DNA of 64,000 nt from Phylloscopus collybita (Eukaryota; Chordata; Aves; Passeriformes; Phylloscopidae), in assembly GCA_027886175.1 (NCBI GenBank), contig JAJNNQ010000004.1, forward strand, positions 13,841,501 to 13,905,500, read 5' to 3'. The notes under the pieces are model-generated. The model saw nothing but the letters and a program-made list of their open reading frames with translations. It made no database searches and had not been told where the DNA came from. How positions within the stretch are numbered: the stretch's first letter is position 1; every line of letters begins with the position of its first letter. The position numbers and the translations under genes were made by a program. Of the stretch, positions 39,556-53,000 are shown in pieces.

Positions 39556-42500
39556 TCAGAATGACTATGTATGAAAGCGATCATGGAAGATAAGGAACAT
39601 AGTATCTGTGAAATCCATGTAACTGTTTATTTCAGTCTAGTTTTGTTTGGAATCAGTCCTGAGGCTTGTGAGAGATATTGTCTCATTAACTGGGCACCTG
39701 GAAACAGGCAGGTTTCTACTGCAGATGCTGGGCTGAAAATTCATGTGTGCGACTAATCAATATTTAGCTGTGTTAAGTTTCATCTCTTTTATTTTCACAC
39801 CTTCAAGTTCATGAAAATGCTAAGTCTTCACAAGCATAAACAACACCTCTGCTTCATCAGGTTGCAATGTAGCATCCACCTTAAATGGCTGAAGCCATTT
39901 ACTTACCAAGCAGAAGTAAGATGGAAGGCAGCAAACAAAAGCTTCATCAGCTGAACTCTTGATATCTAGTACAGTAACAGAAAGACTCCATCTTCCATCA
40001 GCTCAAAGTGCCCTGTTCAGCCTCAGTATCTCTCTTAAGCTAGACAGTGAGGGCAGTTCTCCCAAGAGCTGATTGTGGTTCTTTACCCCACTTTTGCCAC
40101 ACATCAGTCAGCTGGTAGAATTATTTGCCTTCAAAGATTAAAACCAATCCAGGATATTTCAGGATGGGAGTAAAATAGGAGCTGCTGTTTGTTTATCCTA
40201 AAGGCCTTAGTGTGAACTCTGCCAGTGACTGCAGCAAGGGCAGAACTGGACTCTAAGCAAGTCATTGTTTCCACACTGAATATCTGCTTTTGTTCTCAGA
40301 GAAAAACTGCTCAACAACAGGAGAAAAAGATTCCTCAACCCCAAACCTCACAAAAACATAATCTAAGGCTGAAAAATGTGTAATTACTGTGGTATTGCAG
40401 ATTATGGACTCAGCTGTGTCCTTAGGCATGTCTTAGGCTAGGCGTGGTGTCAGTACCAGCAATGCTCCAGAAGTAGGATAAAAACATGCTGTAGAGAAGA
40501 ACTTTGAGGCACACAGATGGATCTCACAACTGCCAGCACTTCTACACTTCTGACTGCAGAATACCAGTAAGAGATGAGCTATTCCCAGCCCTCCTCAAGT
40601 TAGACAGACAGCCAAGCCAGACCAAATACGGGAAATCTTTCTCACTCAAACAAGTGTGGTGGGGGTTTCATTTTTTCCTCTGCTGCTGTGTAAGACAAAG
40701 CATAACCTGTTCCCCTGTTCCTGTATTTATGACTGCCAGCCCATCAATGTGTTTACAAAATTCTGGGCAGCTCTTTTTGTATTTATGTTACAGCCTGAAA
40801 ATGTTATTAGTGAAAAATCTGCATAAGATTGCCTTCCTGTATCACACATGTAATCTCACTTACATAAAAGAAACACTACTCTATAAGTGTATTTTTTTCT
40901 GGGAAAAGTTGGACTTCATCTGGAAAGCTCTCACAGTGTCTTGAAATTTAACATCCAAAGATGGACTCTCCAAGGATATTTTCATCCTCTTGACTTTCAA
41001 ATGGAATTCCCTTGCTATCTCGGATAACACAGTATTTTATATAAGCATATTTTCTAATATATATAAAAATATAGCCTTCTCCTGTTTTTTAGACAAATAC
41101 AGCAACAGCTATTTTAAAAACACCTTATAACTTTTTATTATCAAATTTCACCTACTTCTTTACTTCAAGTCATGCTAGAACTTGTCTGATTTTGAAGTAA
41201 AACTCTGGGTCCAGATACACAGTCTTCTGAAGACACTATAAGTTTATTTGTAGGCTCTGGAGAGCTTTAGATAAGGACACTACAATCTAAACTCCTGAAG
41301 TCAGAGTACTCTTTTTAGTGTGCATGCCTGTTCTGGGTATGGTTATACAATTTTAGAAATGGTTTCTTAAAAAAATGCTAGGTGTAAAATCACTGGGAAC
41401 ACACTTTCCCTATGAGTTCTCATTAGCTAGGTTCCTGCCATTCGTTTAAATGGTTACGTATTGGCTGCGAACTAGGAAAGAGCCATTTGACTTACATTCA
41501 GTTTGTACGGACTCTTCATATATGAATAGAAAAGGAAAAAGAAAGCCCAGTAAAAATGCAGAAATCTTTTCATCTAGAAATGTCTATCTTTTGCAATTTC
41601 CACAATTCAAAATAGTACAGAAACAACAGGAGAAAGCAGAATTAATTAAAAGGAATCAGGTTCACTCTTAGGATAGAATTATTTTTATTCCAGAAAAATA
41701 CTGAGGTTGACACATCACCACACATACAATTATATACACAAATTCTTCTTTGTACACGTTTAAAACCTGAAAGAGATTAGACTAACAATTGGTAGCAACA
41801 GATTTTTCTTGTTTTAACTGTGGAATCCAAGATACGATAAGCTTTACTTGGAACTTCTACAGCTGACGATATTTACTCTTCATTTCTTTTTATTTTCAGA
41901 GTGCCTATCCCAAATGTCACATCTGGAGGCCTGCAGTTTGAAACTAAACTATTTTTGGAAACACCACAATTTTCCAACCCAAACTACTCACAGGCCAGTG
42001 GCTAGGCTGTCTGTTCACTGCTTTGTTTTTAACTTTCAAAAAAGGTTGTAGGGAAGGTCTGTTCCTGAGGATATGTGTTATTATAAAAATATCTACAAAT
42101 ACCTAACAGTGTAGTTAGGCTTTCCTCTGGTGTCTCAGTATTTTCTTTTTTACTCCAAGACAGCTAAGTATGTCTGCGTGACTATGAATGAAGTTATTTA
42201 GCTCAGAGGGCCATGCAACTATGTATTTTCAATAGACCTGACATTACTTAAGGTTAGCCCCAGGCTGCTGTTATGGTGTTACATGAGGTCAAATCCTTGC
42301 ATACTGCACAAAGCTTTTTATTTCTTCTTAAGTACACACAATAAGACTGAATTCCAAACTCTCCTATATAAATATTTATCATCCAGGACTGCACACAGCT
42401 CTGTTCTTCTTATTTGTTTAATTATCCATGTATTTTAATGGGAAGGGGGGGTACATCCTGCTCTAGGACGGAGCTCTTGTCATAGACTTGAATTGCCCAA

Positions 42501-42863
42501 GGATTAGAGGCTCAGGAAAAGATTGGTACAAGCACTTAGCAGCAGCATTCTGTGAAAGCAGCCCTTTCCACACATTTCTCTTCGCCAAGTAAAAGGCATT
42601 TTGCATAAGGATCATAGACAAGGTATAGCATGGTTCTCATGACTATCCAAAGCTGCACTTCACTGCCCACCGAGTCTTTGCAACAGACACAACAGCACTC
42701 AAGTTAGGATCATATGCCTATGTAGGAAATTTCCTTAAACAGCAAAGTAATTCTGCAAGATTATGCATATAATTAAAAATATTGCTCCACTGGAAGCATA
42801 AAATATCCCATTTTGCTCCCAATGTGCTTTCTTTTTAAATTGAGTAAGTCAGTACAGTGAATA

Positions 42864-42887
42864 TGCTTGTACATCCATGTACAAGCA
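42864..42887. repeat. Perfect 11-bp-arm palindrome
   Basis: TGCTTGTACAT, two bases CC, then ATGTACAAGCA: two 11-base arms fully complementary with a 2-base centre. It lies inside the ZNF474 intron. No transposon ends or target duplications are seen around it. Confidence 0.9.
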
Positions 42888-44073
42888 AAGAACGGAAGCC
42901 CCATCATTCCCAATGATAATACTCAGTAAGTTTCATTCACACCATCCATTCACTGTCCATTCTCATCTAACTTTCTACATTTGCAAATTTATTTGTCAGT
43001 ATTTTCCTAGGAAGGTGCTCAAAACCACTGCAAAAAAAGCTCATAATTGACTTTCCACCTTCAGTAGAATTATACTGCACCTGAAGAAGTCTTCCCTTTA
43101 CCAAGACGCTACATGGCTTTATGCTAAAGCAAAATAGAACATCAAAGTTCTTGCTACACAAAGTTTCAAGGCTTGTAAGTCTGTGTTAAAATGCATTACA
43201 ATTCGGCAAAGGAAGATCAGTGACATCTGTTTAGGTAGTTAACCAGATAACAAGGAAACAGCAGATGGCAGCACCATCTAATAGGCTTTTAAGATCAGCG
43301 TTATCTATTGTCAAAAATCCCGTAACTCATATACACACAGCAAGTTATTGATGCTCACTTACATGTATCACACATTTTTGCCTATGAAACTATCGAACAC
43401 AGACTCTGTTTTAGTGCAAGTCTGAGTTCCAGTAACTGCAGACACCACTTCCGTTGTTTGGGGTATCATAGTAGAATCCAAAGCTGATGTGACCCTTGAG
43501 AGTTTCTAAGCACAGGCTGTTTTACACAGCCAGACATAATTAACTCAAATGTCTTCATTGATTCTGAGAGTGAGGCCAGGTATTGGAAGAGATAGCTTAC
43601 AGAGGCTGTTCAGTCTTCACCTCTAAAGACATTTAATGCAGAACTGACAAAGAGTTTGTCAGTAATGATACTGGCCTAGTTGATGCCATGCTTGCTAAAG
43701 GGGAGAGAATTCTACGGCACACAGGCAGAGGCATACAGGGTGAAGTGCTTGCAGTTGTTAAGTTAAAATGCACTTTACATGGTGTACCATTAAATCCGTC
43801 AAAATTTTACTTTGAAAATTAGGAAAATTCAGCTTTTTCATTTAGGATATCTTTCATTGCCTAAATTTATTTGACAGTAGCACTACTTCTCTTAAATACA
43901 CTTACACAAGGGCTGGGTGGGGTTTTTCTCAGTTATTGCTTTCCTCTGATGTTCTGCTGAATCCGGACTTTAAGCAAATACTTAAATGATTCACTGTCAC
44001 AGTAAGTAAGATGAGACAAGGACTGCCCCACATGCTTTCCAGCCAGGACCAAAACAGTAGCCATTTCACTCCA

Positions 44074-44100
44074 CCACTAGTGGCAGTGAAGCCACTAGTG
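44074..44100 (+). repeat. Duplicated palindromic CCACTAGTG motif
   Basis: CCACTAGTGGCAGTGAAG is followed by CCACTAGTGAAG. CCACTAGTGG is itself a perfect 10-bp palindrome. It looks like a local duplication of 17-18 bp with later divergence. Confidence 0.7.
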
Positions 44101-46084
44101 AAGCACTGTTTTTTAACAGAATTAATAAGCAGTTGAGTAGCTGGTAAAGTGAGCAAAATTAAAACCATATGCTGGAAAAGGAGGAAGACTTTAGTGGAGA
44201 TACAGACCTTGTTCCTGTTCATAACTAATCTGCAATTATTCCATAAGCTTATTGCTTTTCCACACCCTTCAATGTGTGGACTTTTCAAAATGTTCAACTG
44301 GAAATAGAGAATTTAAACCTACAGGAAAGTGGCTTCCTTTGACAACTTCTTATAAGATGTCTGTGAGTCCTGAAGAACCCCTTGGATCACAGGATATTTC
44401 TTTCAATTTCCCATCCCATCTCTGCCTCTAATGCATAACACTCTACTAAAGAATAGCTCTAAAAATACTACAGTAATAGACCTCAGAGAGGTAAAATCCA
44501 TCATTCCTTCTTGAAAGTCATTGTTAATTATTAAGTCTCTCAACGTCAATTACAAACTGGAAGCTGTACACAGCCTCATTAGTTCTGCTGCAACTGATGA
44601 ACTGTAACTGCTTGGAAGTAAATGAGGAAACCTGTTCACAAAGAAGGAAGAACAGATTTGAACAGATTTCATTTTGGCTCTGCAGAGCTCACAGAAGTAA
44701 CAAGTGGTAATAATGTTGTTGCTCAACAAGTCAGCAGCTGTGAGTGAATCCACAAAGGGAGCAGATAGGGTTGTGCAAAAGGGTAACATTTTTTACACAG
44801 TCACTGTCAGTGCCAAACCACACTCCTAACTTTTTTTTTAATGGTATCACAACTATAAAAATTGCCCTTACCCTCTTTTTTTCAATCTACAGAATTATGT
44901 GTGATAGATCAAACTCTCTGTTTCACAACCATGCCTTTCACACCCATTGCACCTTTAGAGCAATGACACTTCTTTGGGAAAGAGCAGTGTAAACAGCATC
45001 ACTTTTCCCGGATCTATAAATGCAGCTGTGCAGCACTTTGAACTGTTTGTGGATTACATAAGATTTGCTGATAAAAGATCTGTGTAGTGAACCTTTATTT
45101 GCCAAAATATATCAATTAGTGGCCTCATATAGCATAATAAAAAAGGGTTCATGAAGCCTTTAGTCTCATGTGAGCTAGGGTAATGCTATTATTTTTACCC
45201 AGCTGGTAAACTAACTTGTTACATACTTTGCCTTCTAAAGGATCTTAAGAAATGCTCTGAATAGTATTGCATTCCTTTGGCAACAGAGAGCTAAGTCCCA
45301 TTTTCAAAAGTAATGTAGGCAATCAGGAGTCCAACCCGCATTTGAAGAAAAAAAAAAGGCCATTTAATTTGGACACTAGGCCTAAATTTAGACATCTATC
45401 TTACAAAACTCCTGGCCAAAAGACAGCTTGTACAGAAACAAATGCAGAAAAAAATATCCCATTTTCCAAAACTCTGTGTAGCTTTTGGATAATGTGAATC
45501 AGCTTCTTTATTCTTGGATCCTGAATCAAATTCAGTGGAAAAAAAAAATGTGTAGTCTTATTTATTTTGTTGTTATACTCAGAACTGCTGCCTTTGAACA
45601 TGCAGTCCTCAATAAACTCATGTTGCATGCCAAGGTTAAGAATAACAGTAAAATATGAAAATCATGTTTTGAAGTGCTGGAAGCTTGCAGGACAATGAAA
45701 CATTGCATTTCATGTTAACTACATAAAAACACCTAACATCTCCTAAAACATATGACATTCAAACCTTGCCTAAGCTGGTCAATAGAATCTCCTAGGGAAC
45801 TATATCAAGCAATGGTCCCTCTTGGGGATATAACACTTCAAGGACAACAAATAATCCAACTACTTCCATTCAAAAGGAAAATCAAAATAAATAAGAATAA
45901 ATAGTTTCCCTTACTCCCTTCCCAATATTTCCATTTTCTTTATCCTCTATTTAGCACAGAAACATTTGCATGGAACTAAAAGGCTCTTCTGAAGAAAAGT
46001 GATTTTAATTTGATGGCAAGACAGTCTCCCCTGGAGTGCCAAGCATCAAGATGCATCTACACCCTTTCATACAGCACATGCCTA

Positions 46085-46579
<495 letters not shown>

Positions 46580-48310
46580 CTATTGCAGTGCTTGGTCACC
46601 TTTTCTGGGATCCAGCTTCTAGATGTACTACTTTGGGAAAAATTCTGGGAAGATCTGGCACATTAGATGGTAAAACTTGCTCTAAAGGCAAGGTGCTAGA
46701 GATACAATAGCAACTTCTTCCCCACTGGATAGAATACAAGTTTTGTTTCACACTCTTTTTCTTGACATTTGTTTCCATTAAGGGTATCGCGTTTCAGGAA
46801 ACTTCTCTCTTCTACGCATCAAGAACTTGGCAAAGTCTGTTATTCAAAATGATTCTACATCTTCTTAATCTATTTTCATGGGCCAAAATATATTAGGGAC
46901 TTCAAAGCTGGAACACTGAACCTAATGGCTGTTTCAGTAAAGAAAGGGAGTTTCTGTGTGTTTTCCTTTTATCTTTTGCTCTTACACGCCCCTGAAACAA
47001 ATGAAATTAGTACAAATTAATAAATATGTTCTCTCTAGTTAAGGTCACCAACTACTGGTTTATCTCAAGGTCTAATTAACCTTACTAATCTGTTATATTT
47101 TTAAATAGCAGATAAGTAACATCAAATATATTCTTATCTATAGGGATCAGCTGAACAATGTAAATCTGAAATTCTGTTCCCAGAGGAAGTAAAATCATGA
47201 AGGACATGAAGGAAGATGGGTTTGCACAAACTGAAGCTGATGATATATAAGTGGTTTGGTGCATAACCAATATGCTTTATTTTCAGTTACTGACAGAACT
47301 GGTATTTCTGTCAGTCTTCAATTTATAAGCCTTTGAAGTTGATACTTTAACATCACTTCTCTGTCTCCAGAGACATAAGAAAAAGTCCCTCGGGAGTGAG
47401 AAGCCAATGTCCCATCTACAAAGGGACAGTCAGAAAGAAAATTATTCCCAGACAGTCTATTGGTTGAAGGAGATTATTAGCACTTATTATTATTAGCACC
47501 TTAATTCAGCACTCGTGATGTGGTGTCTCAAACTCTCTGACCAGTCTTGATTCTCTCAGTACAAATGTATTACTAATGAAATGGAGTGGGTTTTTTAGTA
47601 AGGCTTACTGAGGTGCTTTGGGGCTGAAGCACGCGCTGGATGAGAGAGAAAGGGCATTGCATTTGTTTAGTCTCTAGACAGCACTAAATATAGTTTCAGT
47701 TTTTCAATGTCCAGTCTATCTCTGTAAACAGATAAATTTGTGCTTTATCCCTTAAATGTTCATTTCTTACAATATTTTGTGTTGGTCCTCCAAGGATTAG
47801 AAAATATAGTTCAGATCATACACATGTATGGCAGTCTACTGTTTTAATTGCATGGAAAAATAAAAAAAAAACCAAAACAACAAGCTAGCACATTGCATAG
47901 ATAGGTAACTGCCAAGGACAGTCTACTTTATCTGTAATAGAAGAAATATCTGGCTAAAGCCACCTTGCCTTACTGAATATTCCAGACTTTATCTCAATCT
48001 TTCCAAACTTGTAGGGCCTTCCAAACTTTAGGGGCTTCCTAAAACACAGACATATCCACACTGGCCGTTTTGCAGTCTTGATTCACTTCCTTGCTGCAAC
48101 CATCCCACCTGGATCTTTTTTACTGCTTTTTTGCCTTGTCACCATTGAAGACTCTGTTCCCACTCAACAGTTTTCTTACCCTTATCTGTCCCACCTCTAA
48201 GAAAGAACCCATGGGCTGACTTTTACTATACCCAAGTGCAATGACACAGTTTTCTCATTACCTTTGAGATGACAAACTTAAACTTTGTCTGTATCACTGA
48301 GAAGCAACTG

Positions 48311-48357
48311 AGCTCATTCTAGTCTCTTATCTCTAGTGAGTCTCTAGCTCATTCTAG
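48311..48357 (+). repeat. 12-bp direct repeat AGCTCATTCTAG
   Basis: AGCTCATTCTAG at 48311-48322 and 48346-48357, 35 bp apart, with CTCTAG-type sequence between them. It is a local duplication of uncertain origin. Confidence 0.8.
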
Positions 48358-49967
48358 GGGGTATCTTAAGTACAGGCACGACAGTGAAAAAACAAATTGT
48401 CACCAGGTTCATGTCAGTAGTCATCCTTTTGCCAGACACAGAAAAATGTTTAGACTGACACTGCTTGCTTAAATACTTACAAAGCTGCATATTTCTGAGA
48501 CACTTGGGTATTTTCTAATTTCACAAAAAAATTCTTGTGAAGCTTGTATTTATTTGTAGGCAAACTGGAAAATGTGAAGACCATCAGACCCAGTCTGTGA
48601 TTTGTACTGGAACAAATCTCTGTGAGCAAGTATGTTGTAGTTAGCTGTTAAAAATAAAATTCTTGAGAGCCATTATACTTTGTGCATTCAAAGTTAATAT
48701 CTCATCCAAAACTGTATTAGATAACTGCAGTCTGCTGAAAAACAGGGTGAAGTATGTGGCTGTAATATCCTCTCATGTCTGAAGCTATCAGGTCTTTTAG
48801 GTGCATATAATGTACATTGATGGTTACACAAAACTATAGCACTGGAATTTTTAGTTCAGATACCAAAATAACAGGTTCAGCAGTATGTGAAATTTAAATG
48901 TGCAAACAAGTATTCAGGCTACTGTACTGTAAGGCTGTTTCAAAAACTGGGAGAGTTTCCAAGGAGGGTGGCCTGTTGGATGGATCCAAGTTGGGAAATA
49001 GCCAAGCTCTTTAGGAGGATGAAGGGAATGGAGAGCCAGGGAAACATTAAAGGGTCATGAAGGCAGGAGAGATAAGGGTTATTGGCAGGTCACAGGAAGG
49101 GAGCATCAAAAAGTTCAGTAACATTTCAGGGAACTTCTGAACTTTGCAAGGTCCTATTTATGTCCTATTTATTGATTTATGTCAGAATGAAACTTTCTTG
49201 TACCTGAGAGGATTCTTAAAGCAACACTGAACACTGAACTGCCTGCCATATGAAGAATGTTAGGTGACTTAATCTGTTGCCATTAGGAATGAATCAGTCA
49301 ATAAAAGATGCTATAAACAATCTATTAACAATATAACCTATTGTTGGATTTCCAAGCTTGCTATTGTAAATACTTCATAAGAGAATTATGCTTCCTTGTG
49401 GGGATTACACCATTTGGTCTACATTTATTCCTGCCAAGTTGATTGTTATTATTTGGAAACTTCTATAAATTCAGTGTGAAATGAAAAGGCATATAAGCAG
49501 TTCAAATCTTCTCTCAAGCTCAGTGGTAAAGATGTGGAAGTAAATCAGGACTGGGATTTAACAATCCAAAACATAAAACTTTCTAATGTTTTTCTTTCAA
49601 AAATGTTGCAACATGCTTTAATAAAGAGGGAAGATATAGTTGATCATTGCATACAGCTACAGGAAAACATTTCTCTCCTCTGCAATTCCAGTGAGCACAA
49701 TACTTAAAAACAATTCCATGAACTGCAGTGACAGGTCACTTACAACTAGTGGAGAAATTCAATGTAATTAAAAGCATATGAAATACTATGACTAGTTTAG
49801 AATTGGGATAAGAACTTCAGTCTAATCAAAATACAACAGAATGACCAGAGCACAAACAACTCAATACATCTATCATGTTCTTGTCCTGAAGAAGGAACAG
49901 GAACTCTTGCACACAGTTTTTAAACTTCGCCTAATCAATTGCAACGATAACATTATTGCAACACCAT

Positions 49968-50018
49968 CAACAACAGCATTATTAATCATGCCAGAAATTG
50001 CAACAACAGCATTATTAA
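49968..50018 (+). repeat. 18-bp direct repeat, period 33 bp
   Basis: CAACAACAGCATTATTAA at 49968-49985 and 50001-50018. A weaker third relative (CAACGATAACATTATT) lies just upstream. It falls inside a 115-codon open frame that I do not regard as a gene. Confidence 0.8.
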
Positions 50019-53000
50019 CAGTGCTTCACTTATGTTGCCTTCTCTTAGCCACCATGTGTGATTCTACCTACAGAAGTGGAAACTTCCCTGAAACAGCCTT
50101 CGTTATGTCTTGTTTCGTGTCAGTGTTGGAACTTGGAAGCAAAGTTGACACATACGTTTCCTATTTCCTGTATGCAGCCCGTTTCTGAAGAGCGACCCTC
50201 TCTGTTTTTCATCTCTCTTGATTCTGTCATGTAAACAATTCCTCAAAAACCATTACAAGGTCATTTTATAAGCCTGGATTCCTTGACTGAATTGAACAAG
50301 ACACACTTGTGTTAGCTGGGGGATTAAACTGGCTGTTTCCAATGAATCCTTAACACTACTGCTTTTGACTTAGCTAGAATTCCACACGGAGACCTCCCAG
50401 TTACAAAAAAAAAAAAAAAAACCCACCAAAAAACCAACAGAGTTTACCTTATGGAAGAATACATTTCATGAAGCTTCCTACTACTAGGCCATAACCGCAC
50501 TTAACAGACAAAATACAGGAACAACTGAGAAAATTTGGGGAATCTGTTTTTGTACAGTTTATGGATGCTGACTGGTCTCACAGCCTCTCCATGTGTAGTT
50601 GTATTCGACTGTAAAATCTATTTAATCTATACGGCAGTTTACTGTCACTGTTCTAATCTGCTAGCACAGAAAGATAAATCCTTGCACCAAATAAACACAC
50701 AGCTAAAACAGAGGTCACAGAGCTTTCAAGCTTACATGCCAAAAAGTATCCCAAGAACCTCTAAGACATATGCAACAGCATCTACAAGCAGAGACACATT
50801 CAAAAAAAATCCCCTTGGACATGCTTGGCTTGATCTAAAAGCAGAGACAGTTTCCAGGAAGACCATAAACTAGCTAAGTAAGCAGTCGAAACCAATTACT
50901 TCACTATTTTTTTTTTCAAGGTGCTTGATAAAGCTGAGAAGGATTTATAAAGCGTACTTGCTCCAGGTGACAGTGGCTTAAATCCAGGAGGCTCTTTGGA
51001 CAGGTCATCTACAATTGTAGACTGCTTACGAAAATTAAGAGTTCCATAACAGATTTATGAGAATGTTTGCATGGTTGATCTGCTTGAGGGAAAGGATGAA
51101 AGGCTACACACATACATGAAGAGGAAAACATATGGGTCCAAAATGGTGGCAAATACAAAAGCCTGGCAGCACCAAAAAAGAGAATAGACTAATTTTAGCT
51201 TGCAGAAAGGAACTCTTGGTTGTGTGAACCCTCATTTACGTAAAACCCCACTTCACTCTGAGTTTTCCTTTTGTTTTCCCTTCCTTAAATACTACACTCA
51301 ATGTTGTATACTTGTTTTGCCTGTCCATCATACAGTGCTTGGAACCATAAGCTTTCTGTTTGTGACACTACATTTTTATGTGGGTCATTTAATAAGGGTG
51401 ATTTATGTACATTGGATTAAATTCACAAGTAAAAAGATTTTACTCGTAATACCTAGGTCTACTGTTATATAAATTGGAAATGTCTCAAACAGGTTTAAGT
51501 CAGAAGCAATAAGCAAAAGCTTCTTGCACTACAAGGGCACCCGGAGATCCTTGTTTTTCAGTCTGGGCTGGACTGTGTAAACAGACAAAGGAGAAAACTC
51601 AGTATAAGAGGATATAAGATATAGGGAGATTAAATATGTGATCTGCCAAGCATAACACAGCAAGTCTGAAAAAGAAGGAAATTAAATTTAGATTTTCTAG
51701 CACCCCAATATTGAATCAGTCCAGTAACGGAGTTTTCTAAGGCTGATCCCTAATTTTACAGTCAAGATAGAAGGTAAATATTTTTTCTCAACTTTCCTGG
51801 GTTCTCATTATATTTATATATAAAAGAGGTGTCAGAAAGGACCAAACTGACACCCTCTGCTGAGTGCCAAGAAAGCATTGCTTCAGGGTCTTTCCGAATA
51901 AAATGTTTTCTATGAGGCTTCCCATTGTTCTTCAAGGGAAAGCAAATGAAATCAAACCAACATCTTGACCTTTTTCTTGCGCTAAATGTTTTATATTGCT
52001 CAATTATAAATCATTCTAGAACTCCGTTAAAACAAAATACTCAAACATAAGCTGGACAAAAATATTGGACAATTTGTAGTATCTTACTGTTGGATCTGTT
52101 TTTCACTGAAAGATAGAAGGAAAAAACATTTTTATGTTTGCAACAATATTTTTAGCAAATTAACCACATATTGAAAACCTCACATTTTTCCAGTTCAGCA
52201 CTACATTTTCTCCACAGTTTCTGGCTGAAGGAATCTCCTTTGGTTAGTCCTAGAGACTAAACATTTCCTTCAGTCATGTGAAAAGAATAATCTATTATTT
52301 TATGAAAAATAAATAAATACCACTGAGATGTAGAAAATCCAAGTTTACTATGTCAAGATGCTTCATCTTTTCACAGCTGAGCATGATCCATGTTTTCATG
52401 CATCCTCCTCTCTCAAGAAACCACTTGCAAGCTCCAAACATACAAATATTGGCATATACTTCACTTCTATCAGCTACAAGAGTTTGTTAGTCTGTAACAT
52501 CTAGTATCACTGGCTTAAATGTCTTAGGAGCAATGCACACTCAGAAATGGATATCCAAGTGTGGAGCTGGCTCCAGTGGAGGATCAAGTGCATATACACC
52601 TTTTCCCCAATGTGGTCTGCAGCCCAGAGGGTGGTAGTTATACCCTTGTTTAAAGTGGATGCAGCCTGATGGGAGGACAGGACAAGAATATTCAAAACCA
52701 AACAGGCCAAGTTAAAAAGCCATTGTGTTCTGATATTTGCAAACAGGCTAGAACTGTCTGGGAATCTTCTATTGAAGATTCTTCCCACTGTTTAAAGTGT
52801 TGGTTAGACAAAACTGGAAGTCTCCTCAAAGATGTACCCTGTATGACTTAGAGAAGAGAGAAATTGTGGGTGTGATTTCTGTGTCTGCATGTGTTTGCAA
52901 AGGTCCATTACAACATAAGGAAAATACATAACCCAGAGGTTACAATTCTTATAGAGAACTATTTAATGAGACAATCAACCTAGTCAAAGCTTTTTGCAAG

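Noticed and set aside
46596..46778. 60-codon minus-strand frame just upstream of the finger-1/2 exon, as the missing ZNF474 N-terminus
   Set aside because: It ends in a stop, is in a different frame from the finger exon, is only about 40 bases from it (too short for an intron), and has no convincing likeness to the mammalian N-terminus.
49841..50188. 115-codon plus-strand frame
   Set aside because: Contains a local 18-bp duplication and no recognisable domain. No promoter, splice context or family supports it.
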